Source: Gemmatimonadales bacterium (GTDB taxonomy: Bacteria; Gemmatimonadota; Gemmatimonadetes; Palauibacterales; Palauibacteraceae). From it: 52,998 bases of DNA. The position numbers and the translations under genes are program-made. The stretch spans positions 1 to 52,998 of the forward strand of contig VXQX01000058.1 in the NCBI GenBank assembly GCA_009838765.1, in the 5' to 3' direction. Below the pieces are notes generated by a model. That model made no database searches, had not been told where the DNA came from, and was given only the letters and a program-made list of their open reading frames with translations. The first letter of the stretch is position 1. Each line of letters opens with the position of its first letter. Of the stretch, positions 33,932-41,360 are shown in pieces.

Positions 33932-36781
33932 ATGGTGGATCCGACCCGGAGCAGGTGGACGCTGGCGTGCATCGCGGCGGCGATGGCCGCGTGCGACGGC
34001 GGCACAATCTCGCCACCCAGACCTGCGCCGACGCCGGTGGCTACGGTCCGCGCCCCCGCGCCGGACGCATTCGAGGGCCTGGACGCGATCGTGCCCGTCC
34101 TTCTCGAGCCCCCGCCGGCCTCGCCCATCATCGTCCGCTACACGCTGAGCGCGGGCGGAGACCCGGCCACGGCAGACGCGGACACGGCAGACTACCGCGC
34201 CGATGGTTCGGTTTCCGTGCCCGCGGGGGTGGGGGTCGCGGAGGTCCGGATCGCAATCCGGGACGACGACGACATCGAGCCCGTGCGCGAAACGTTCCTC
34301 TTCAGCCTGGATGCGCCGGCGACGGATGCGGGATACCGACTGGGCGCAACCACGTCGACGCGGGTGACGATCGCGGAAGGCGTTTGCGACCGCACTCCGG
34401 AGATCCGGGACGCACTCGTCGCCCGGAGCCGGGCCGACCGCTGCTCAGCGGTGACCGCGGCGCACCTGGCGGTCACCTCGCTCAACCTCGCGGGCGTCGA
34501 GATACCCACGCTCAGGCCAGGCGATCTTTCCGGCCTGCACAACCTCCGATACCTGGACCTCTCCGGCGTCGGCTTCACCGCCTTCCCCGTGGGCGCGTTC
34601 ATCGACCTCACGAACCTCGATATCCTGCGCCTGCGAAACAACGGTTTCGAGACGCTGCCCGCCGCCGCGTTCGCCGGGCTCGCGAGCCTGAAGACGCTGG
34701 ATCTGGGCGGCAACGCGCTGACCACGCTGTCGGCCGAATCGTTTGCGGGACTCCCGGCCCTCGAGATGCTGGAGGTGCGTGCCAACGCGCTCGCCACGCT
34801 GCCGGCGGGTGCATTCGCGGAACTCCCGAGCCTGGAGCGGCTGCACCTGGGCGGCAACGACTTCGCAATCCTGGGCGACGGCGTGTTCGCCGGCTTGAGC
34901 GGCCTGAAGTGGCTTTACCTCGGCAACGGTCGCATCGGAACGCTCGAGGGAGGCACCTTCGGCGGACTCTCCGGGCTCGAGAGCCTGCTGCTTCAGGACA
35001 GCGGGATCGAGACGCTTCCCGCGAACGTGTTCGCGGGCCTTTCCAGCCTCCGGGAGCTGCGGCTGGACCGGAACGCGCTCGCGACGCTGCCGGAAGGTGC
35101 GTTCGCGGGCCTCTCCCGCCTGGAGTCGCTGCGTCTGTACGACAATCGGCTCGCCGAGCTTCCTGCGGGACTGCTCTCGGGATTCTCCGCGCTCCGTGTG
35201 CTTCGCCTGGACGGGAACCGCCTGGCGGCGCTGCCGGAGCGGATATTCGTCGGCCTGTCCAGCCTCGACACGCTGCTCCTGGCGGAGAACCCGGGGGCCC
35301 CGTTCGCCCTCGATCTCGAGCTCGCGCGAACGGACAATCCGGACCCCGCCGCCACGGGTCCAGCGCGGATCGCGCTCGGCGTGGCCGAGGGGGCGCCGTT
35401 CGCCATGACGGTTCCCCTCTCCGCCCGGGGTGGCACACTCTCGTCGGAGACGGCGGTCCTCGAAGCGGGGAGCGAACGAAGCGCGGAGATCGTCGTGACC
35501 GCGACCGGGGGCGGCCAGGACGAGGCCCAGGTGGTGGCGGGCCCGGCGCCCGCGGTGCCGGGAGGCGTGACGGGAATCGAGATCGGGCTGGAGGACCCGC
35601 TCGTCCTCTTCGGGGAGGGGACGAACGCTCCACCCGTGCCGGAGCGCGGAGTGGCGACGCAGCGCATGCAGTCGGGCGCCCACCCGACCACGTTCACCGC
35701 GTCGGATTACTTCCGGGATCCCGAGGGTGCCGCCCTGCGCATCTCGGGCGCCACGGCCGACGCTGCCGTGGTGACGGTGACCGCCGAAGACGGCGTCGTG
35801 ACGCTGACGCCCGGCGCCGCGGGTTCCACGACCGTGACCCTCACGGCGACCGACCCGCCGGGCGCAACCGCGGAGCTTTCCTTCGCCGTGATCGTGCGAA
35901 AGGCGGCGTCACAGCCCTTCGACATCGATCTGATCCTGCTGGACGCGGTCACGGAGTCGCAGGCGGAGGCTCTGGCCGACGCGGTGCGCTTCTGGACGGC
36001 CATTCTGGCGGACACGGAACTGGAGGATGTCCCTCTCGGCCAGGACGCGGCGCCTGGCTGCTGGGACATCACGACGGACCAGCGAATCGGCACCGCTGAC
36101 GACATCGTGATTGTGGCGTCCGTCCGGGAGATCGACGGCGAGGACGGCGTCCTGGCCCGGGCAGGCCCCTGCGTCGTTCGCGATGAGTCCCGCCTGCCCG
36201 CCGTCGGCGCCCTGGAACTCGACGCGACGGATCTGGCCCGGCTCGAGGAAGAGGGGAACCTCAAGGATGTAGAGGAGGTGATCCTGCACGAGATCGGCCA
36301 TGTCCTGGGCATCGGAACGGTGTGGGTCGACCACGGCTTGCTGTGGAACCCGTCCGTTCAGAATACGGGAGCGGACACGCATTTCAGGGGCCCGCTGGCC
36401 ATCGCCGCGTTCGACGAGCGGGGCGGAGCGAGCTACCACGATGGCGAGAAAGTGCCGGTCGAGAACACGTCGGAACCCGGGGCGGCGGATACACACTGGC
36501 GGGAATCCGTGCTGGGCCACGAGTTGATGACGCCCTTTCAGGCGGTCGGTGAACGCGATCTCCTGAGCCTCATCACAGTCCAGTCGCTGGCGGACCTCGG
36601 GTACGCGGTCAAGGTCGGGCTCGCCGAACCCTACCGGATTCCGGGATCCAGGGGGGGCGCCCGCGCCACGCCCGAACGCAGAATCCCGTATGGCCACGAC
36701 ATCCTCCGGGGGCCCATCAGAGTCGTGGACGGCGACGGACGCGTGGTCCGTGTCATCCCCATCCGTGTCATCCCCAAGTGA
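33932..36781 (+). CDS. Lipoprotein with Calx-beta-like, leucine-rich-repeat and leishmanolysin-like protease domains
   Basis: 949 aa. The signal ends AAAMAAC (lipobox). Residues about 40-150 look like a Calx-beta domain (YTLSAGGDPATADADTADY, RIAIRDDDDIEPVRETFLF). From about 199 to 455 there are ten to eleven leucine-rich repeats of 24 residues (for example GLSSLRELRLDRNALATLPE). Residues about 560-645 are an Ig/cadherin-like domain. The C-terminal domain is a metzincin-type protease: HEIGH at 786-790, third ligand His855 in DTHWRE, and the Met-turn ELM at 864-866, the order seen in M8 leishmanolysins. ATG 33932 is five bases after the previous stop. Substrate is unknown; LRRs suggest protein binding at the cell surface. 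Confidence 0.88.
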   Translation: MVDPTRSRWTLACIAAAMAACDGGTISPPRPAPTPVATVRAPAPDAFEGLDAIVPVLLEPPPASPIIVRYTLSAGGDPATADADTADYRADGSVSVPAGVGVAEVRIAIRDDDDIEPVRETFLFSLDAPATDAGYRLGATTSTRVTIAEGVCDRTPEIRDALVARSRADRCSAVTAAHLAVTSLNLAGVEIPTLRPGDLSGLHNLRYLDLSGVGFTAFPVGAFIDLTNLDILRLRNNGFETLPAAAFAGLASLKTLDLGGNALTTLSAESFAGLPALEMLEVRANALATLPAGAFAELPSLERLHLGGNDFAILGDGVFAGLSGLKWLYLGNGRIGTLEGGTFGGLSGLESLLLQDSGIETLPANVFAGLSSLRELRLDRNALATLPEGAFAGLSRLESLRLYDNRLAELPAGLLSGFSALRVLRLDGNRLAALPERIFVGLSSLDTLLLAENPGAPFALDLELARTDNPDPAATGPARIALGVAEGAPFAMTVPLSARGGTLSSETAVLEAGSERSAEIVVTATGGGQDEAQVVAGPAPAVPGGVTGIEIGLEDPLVLFGEGTNAPPVPERGVATQRMQSGAHPTTFTASDYFRDPEGAALRISGATADAAVVTVTAEDGVVTLTPGAAGSTTVTLTATDPPGATAELSFAVIVRKAASQPFDIDLILLDAVTESQAEALADAVRFWTAILADTELEDVPLGQDAAPGCWDITTDQRIGTADDIVIVASVREIDGEDGVLARAGPCVVRDESRLPAVGALELDATDLARLEEEGNLKDVEEVILHEIGHVLGIGTVWVDHGLLWNPSVQNTGADTHFRGPLAIAAFDERGGASYHDGEKVPVENTSEPGAADTHWRESVLGHELMTPFQAVGERDLLSLITVQSLADLGYAVKVGLAEPYRIPGSRGGARATPERRIPYGHDILRGPIRVVDGDGRVVRVIPIRVIPK
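34526..35296 (+). repeat. 72-base periodic LRR-coding repeats
   Basis: Ten to eleven units of 24 codons, each with the frame GL-x-x-L-x-x-L-x-L-x-x-N-x-(L/F)-x-x-L-P-x-x-x-F-A. Units are diverged at DNA level but keep exact length, which indicates old internal duplications under selection. Confidence 0.8.
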
Positions 36782-36852
36782 CGGATTGCACGTTGCCAAG
36801 CCTCGCCGTTTCTTCCGGTATCGGATTGTCGAAGGACGGGAGAACGGAGCCG

Positions 36853-39549
36853 ATGATCACCAGGAGACTCTCGCTGACCGTCGGGTGGCGCGCGGCAGTC
36901 GGATCGTGGATCGGCGCCGCGTTGATCGCGGGCTGCTCAGCGGGGGGCGGCGGCGACGTTCCGATGCCCGCCGAGATCATCGGGTTCGCGCCCGGCGAGG
37001 ACTACAAGCTCGCGAACTACGGCGGGATCAAGGCGTACTTCGAGGCGCTTGCGGCTTCCACCGACCGCATGGCGCTCGAGCGGATCGGAGAGAGCACGCG
37101 CGGCGAACCCCTCTACCTCGCCGCGATCTCGTCGCCGTCCAACCTCCGGCGCCTCGGACGGATCAAGGAGATCACGCGAACGCTGGCCTATGCCCGCGAC
37201 CCGGAGGCGGGGTACGGATCGGTCCTCGCCGAGGAGGAGGCGCGGGCGCTGGCGCGGGAGGGCGTCGCCATCGTGTGGATCGACGGCGGGCTGCATGCGA
37301 CCGAGGTCGCGCACGGGCAGCTGATGCCCGAGATGGCGCACCACTTCGTGACGGACGAGTCCCCGGAGACCCGGCGCGTGCGGGACAACGCGGTCGTCCT
37401 CCTGATGCCGAACATGAACCCGGACGGTCTGAATATCGTCGCCGACTGGTATATGTCGAATGTGGGCGGCGAGTTCGAGATGGCGCGCGTCCCGGAGCTT
37501 TATCATCACTATGTCGGGCACGACAACAATCGCGACTGGTACATGCTGACGCAGGTCGAGACGCAGGCTGTGACGCGGCAACTGTATCACAACTGGTTCC
37601 CGCAGATCGTCTATAATCAGCATCAGTCGAGCCCCTTCCCCGGGCGCATCTGGATGCCGCCCTTCGAGAACCCCGTGAGCCCGCACCTCGATCCGCTCGT
37701 CGTGAGTTCCCTGAATCAGATGGGACATTCGATGCGGCGGCGCTTCGACGAGGAGGGGAAGCCGGGCGTCAACAGCGGCATCGTCTTCGACCTGTGGTGG
37801 AACGGTTCCATGAGAGGCGGACCCGACTATCACAACATGCTCGGGTTCCTGACGGAGACGGCCGGGGCGGGATACGCGACGCCCCGCTGCTACGACGAGG
37901 ACGAGATCCCGGACACGTTCGGCGCGCGCGCCGGGAACCTGCCCGCGAAGACGCCGTCGACGAACTACAACAACCCGTGGCTCGGCGGCTGCTGGCACCT
38001 GCGCGACGCCATGGACTACATGATGACGGCGGCGAAGGCCGTGGCGGACATGGGCGCGAAGCTCAAGGAAGAATACCTCTTCAACCACTACCGCATGGGC
38101 CGGCGCCAGATCGAGCGCGGCAACGCGGCCGAGGGCGGTCCGTTCGCCTACGTGCTCGACCCGCGGGCTTCGCACGATCCGGGCGCCGTCGTCGAGTTCA
38201 TGGACCTGATGTCGCAGTCCGGGATCGAATTCCTGCGCGCGTCGGAGCCGTTCCCGGTGGCGGGGCCGGAGGGAGATCTCGCCTTCCCCGCCGGGTCGTA
38301 CGTGATTCCGCCCCAGGCCTTCCGGCCTTACGTCGTGGACCTCATGGAGCCCAAGGAATACCCCGACCGGCGCCAGTATCCCGGCGGACCGCCGGAGCCG
38401 CCGTACGACATGACGGGGTACGAACTACGCTTCCAGATGGGACTGGAGGCGGTGAACGTGTACGAGCCGTTCGACATGCCGGCGGGCGAGTGGGGCGAGG
38501 CCTCGACCGACATCGGCGAGGTGCGCGGCGAGGGGGCCGCCGGCTTCGCGGTGCACGGCAACGCCAACGCGATCTACCGCGCGCTGTCCGCCCCGGACCG
38601 CTTGCGCACCGTGCATACGCTCGCGACGCCGAACGGCGACATCCCGGCCGGGTCGTACTGGCTGCCCGACCTGTCCGCCGACGAGGCCCGCGCGCTCGCC
38701 GCCGACCACGGACTCACGCTCACCGGGGTCTCCTCCCCACCCGCCCCCGGCGCCGCCGTCGAGGCACGGTCCCCGCGCGTGGCGATCTACCGCTCGTGGC
38801 AGGCCCCGATGCCGGAGGGCTGGACGCGCTGGGTGCTGGACGAGTACGGCTTCGAGTGGGAGAACGTGTGGGACGCGGACGTGCGGAGCGGCGACCTCTC
38901 GCGCTTCGACGTCATCCTGCTCCCCTCGCAGGCCGCGGGCGGGATCGCGAGCGGGAACCTGCCGGGCACCATGCCGGACGAGTACACAGGCGGCCTCGGC
39001 GAAGCGGGCGCCGCCGCCCTCCGCGCCTTCGTCGAGGGCGGGGGCTGGCTCGTCGCCTCCGACCAGGCGGTGGACTACGCGATCGAGACCTTCGGCCTCC
39101 CCTTCCGGAACCGGGCGCGGGGGCTCTCCTCGCGGGAGTTCTTCATTCCGGGATCCGTGATCCGACTCGACGTCGACCCCTCGCACCCGCTGGGCTACGG
39201 GATGGACGAGAAGGCGATGGCTCTCTTTTCCCGCAGCCAGGTGCTGGAGCGGACGGGCGGCGCGGCGGGGGGCGCCGGCGCTGCGGGCAACATTGGCCGG
39301 ATCTCGACCCCGGTGTGCTATGCCGACCGGGACTTCCTCGTGAGCGGCTGGACGCTGGGCGGCGAGGAGGTGCTCGCCGGCTACCCGGCTGCCGCGCAGG
39401 TCGGCGTCGGCGCGGGCCAGGTCGTGCTGTTCGCCTTCCGGCCTCACTTCCGCGGGCAGCCCCGCAACACGTTCAAGCTCCTGTTCAACGCGCTCGCCGC
39501 CGCCGCAACGGAGGGACTCCCCACGAGCTCCGGGCTGAACTGCCGCTAG
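36853..39549 (+). CDS. M14-family zinc carboxypeptidase-like lipoprotein
   Basis: 898 aa. The signal ends GAALIAGC (lipobox). The M14 catalytic domain spans about residues 45-420: IGESTRGEPLYLAAIS, the zinc motif H148-x-x-E151 in DGGLHATEVAHGQ, LLMPNMNPDGLN, a downstream His257 in YNQHQSSPFPG, and the glutamate region LTETAGAGY. A beta-rich middle and a C-terminal glutamine-amidotransferase-like fold (FDVILLPSQAAGG, LRAFVEGGGWLVASDQAVDYAI) follow. Proteins of this long form are frequent in Gemmatimonadota-like genomes and probably trim extracellular peptides. It starts 71 bases after the LRR protease gene. Confidence 0.9.
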   Translation: MITRRLSLTVGWRAAVGSWIGAALIAGCSAGGGGDVPMPAEIIGFAPGEDYKLANYGGIKAYFEALAASTDRMALERIGESTRGEPLYLAAISSPSNLRRLGRIKEITRTLAYARDPEAGYGSVLAEEEARALAREGVAIVWIDGGLHATEVAHGQLMPEMAHHFVTDESPETRRVRDNAVVLLMPNMNPDGLNIVADWYMSNVGGEFEMARVPELYHHYVGHDNNRDWYMLTQVETQAVTRQLYHNWFPQIVYNQHQSSPFPGRIWMPPFENPVSPHLDPLVVSSLNQMGHSMRRRFDEEGKPGVNSGIVFDLWWNGSMRGGPDYHNMLGFLTETAGAGYATPRCYDEDEIPDTFGARAGNLPAKTPSTNYNNPWLGGCWHLRDAMDYMMTAAKAVADMGAKLKEEYLFNHYRMGRRQIERGNAAEGGPFAYVLDPRASHDPGAVVEFMDLMSQSGIEFLRASEPFPVAGPEGDLAFPAGSYVIPPQAFRPYVVDLMEPKEYPDRRQYPGGPPEPPYDMTGYELRFQMGLEAVNVYEPFDMPAGEWGEASTDIGEVRGEGAAGFAVHGNANAIYRALSAPDRLRTVHTLATPNGDIPAGSYWLPDLSADEARALAADHGLTLTGVSSPPAPGAAVEARSPRVAIYRSWQAPMPEGWTRWVLDEYGFEWENVWDADVRSGDLSRFDVILLPSQAAGGIASGNLPGTMPDEYTGGLGEAGAAALRAFVEGGGWLVASDQAVDYAIETFGLPFRNRARGLSSREFFIPGSVIRLDVDPSHPLGYGMDEKAMALFSRSQVLERTGGAAGGAGAAGNIGRISTPVCYADRDFLVSGWTLGGEEVLAGYPAAAQVGVGAGQVVLFAFRPHFRGQPRNTFKLLFNALAAAATEGLPTSSGLNCR

Positions 39550-39689
39550 AACCCGGCGGGCCGCCGGCCGCCGTTGCCGAGCCGTCGCCGCGCGGGTTAG
39601 CGTCAAACGCGCGGAGCCGTTCGGGGGTTGAAAACGTGGGGGAAGACGCGGGGAAGGCGTGGAGTCTGCGCTCGCGAGGAGGTCTCGAC

Positions 39690-40508
39690 TTGAAGCTGAC
39701 CGTACTCACCGCCGCCGTGGTGCTTTTTGCCGGATTCGACGGACCCGGCGCGAACAGGGCCGCGGCCCAGGAGCAGCGCGCCACGGAACGAGACGCCGCC
39801 GCGAGCGAGCGGTGGCGCAGGTGGCGGGACTACAACCGCTACCCCGGCCCGATCCCGACGCCGGAAGAGTGGGAACCCCCCGCGGGCCCGATCCGGATCG
39901 GGCTCCAGGCCGGTCACTGGCGCGCCGCCGAAGCCCCGAATGAACTCCGCCGTATCCGCTACAACGGCACGCGGTGGCGGGAAACCGCCGAGTGGGAGGC
40001 GAACCTCGTCATCGCCCGGCTGGCGGCCGAGGAACTCGAGGCACTGGGTTACGAAGTCGACATCCTCCCCGCCGTCGTGCCCCCCGGCTACCGGGCGCAC
40101 CTCTTCATCTCGATCCACGCGGACGGGAGCGACAGCCCCTCCGCGTCGGGATACCGTGTCGCCTCCCCGCGGCGCGACGCCACGGGCCGCGCCGACGATG
40201 CGGCGCGCGTGCTGCGCGAGGCATACGGCGCCGCGACCGGCCTGAGGCAACTGCCGGTCTCGACCCGCCGCATGCAGAACTACTACGCCTTCAACTACCG
40301 CCGGTACGAGCACGCCCTCCACCCGATGACGATCGCCCTGATCATCGAAACCGGGTTCATGACCAGCGCACGGGATCGCGAAATCATCCTCGGGGCGCCG
40401 GAGAGGGCCGCGCGCGGGATCGTCGAAGGGATCAAGGCGTTTCCGATTACCGCGCTGCCGGCCGCGCCGACCACGGGCCGAGAGGACGGTCGCCGAGAGG
40501 ACGGCTGA
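39690..40508 (+). CDS. N-acetylmuramoyl-L-alanine amidase (Amidase_3), exported
   Basis: 272 aa from TTG 39690. The start is fixed by GAGGAGGT six bases upstream and by an immediate signal peptide (KLTVLTAAVVLFAGF...AAAQ). Zinc ligands and catalytic residues of the family are seen: His76 in GLQAGHW, Glu103 in AEWEANL, His143 in LFISIHADG and the general base Glu220 in LIIETGFMT. It cuts the bond between MurNAc and the stem peptide in peptidoglycan. The N-terminal extension before the catalytic domain is Arg/Glu-rich without a binding module. It stands alone between the M14 peptidase and a membrane protein. Confidence 0.9.
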   Translation: MKLTVLTAAVVLFAGFDGPGANRAAAQEQRATERDAAASERWRRWRDYNRYPGPIPTPEEWEPPAGPIRIGLQAGHWRAAEAPNELRRIRYNGTRWRETAEWEANLVIARLAAEELEALGYEVDILPAVVPPGYRAHLFISIHADGSDSPSASGYRVASPRRDATGRADDAARVLREAYGAATGLRQLPVSTRRMQNYYAFNYRRYEHALHPMTIALIIETGFMTSARDREIILGAPERAARGIVEGIKAFPITALPAAPTTGREDGRREDG

Positions 40509-40651
40509 CCGGTCGGCCCACGCCGTGGGTCACCCTCCGGCCCAAACTCCGAAGCCGGCCAGGGCCGACAGGTTGCGCGCCATGGCGCCGGGCATCCTCG
40601 TCCTCGATCCATCTTTCCATCGTCCGCCGACCCACGACAGATTCACGCGCA

Positions 40652-41359
40652 ATGAACCGCGAACGCAGATACGGGGAAGACGAAATTCGGCAGGTCTTCG
40701 CGCGCGCCGCCGAGGCGGCCGAGGAGGAGCGCGCCAACCTGCCGTCTCGCGTGGACGGCGGACTGACGCTCGGCGAACTCCAGGCCGTGGGTCTCGAGGT
40801 CGGGCTCCCCCCCGAGCGCGTCGCGGCGGCCGCTGCCGAACTCGATGCGCCCCCGCGCCGCGTGCCGCGGCGAAAGCTGCTGGGCGTTCCGATTTCCGCC
40901 GGCCGGATCGTCGATCTCCCCCGGGAGCTGACGGATCGCGAGTGGCATTTTCTTGTCACTGAGCTACGGGCCACGTTCGACGCGAAGGGCGAGGTCAAGG
41001 CCGAAGGCGGGATCCGCGAATGGAGCAACGGGAACCTCCACGCGGTCCTCGAGCAGACCGAGGCGGGCCACCGACTCCGGCTGGGTACGCGCAAGGGCGA
41101 CGCGCTCGAAACCACCTTCGTCGGCGCCATGTTTTCCGTCATGGCGGTGATCGTCGCCTTCATCATGGTCGCGGACGGCAGGGAGGGCGCGGCGCTGTTG
41201 GTCCCTGCGCTGATGGGGCTCGGCGGGGGTGGCGTGCTGGTCGCCAATGCCCTCCGGCTGCCCCGCTGGGCGGGCGAGCGCGAGCGACAGATGGAACACG
41301 TTGCGGCCTGGGCGCAGAACCTGCTCTCGGCCGCTCCAACAGGCGCGGAGGAGGTGTAG
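40652..41359 (+). CDS. Membrane protein of unknown family with N-terminal helical domain
   Basis: 235 aa. It begins YGEDEIRQVFARAAEAAEEE and then LTLGELQAVGLEVGLPPERVAAAAAEL, a short helical module I have seen in hypothetical proteins of this kind of bacterium but cannot name. A soluble alpha/beta part follows (residues about 80-145), then two membrane helices at about 153-171 and 178-198 and a short C-terminal tail. The next gene, a TonB receptor, starts one base after its stop, so they share a message. No function can be claimed. Confidence 0.75.
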   Translation: MNRERRYGEDEIRQVFARAAEAAEEERANLPSRVDGGLTLGELQAVGLEVGLPPERVAAAAAELDAPPRRVPRRKLLGVPISAGRIVDLPRELTDREWHFLVTELRATFDAKGEVKAEGGIREWSNGNLHAVLEQTEAGHRLRLGTRKGDALETTFVGAMFSVMAVIVAFIMVADGREGAALLVPALMGLGGGGVLVANALRLPRWAGERERQMEHVAAWAQNLLSAAPTGAEEV

Positions 41360-41360
41360 C

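Noticed and set aside
34526..35296. Regular 72-base periodicity as a CRISPR-like or satellite array
   Set aside because: The units are in frame, diverged at DNA level and encode a textbook LRR pattern.
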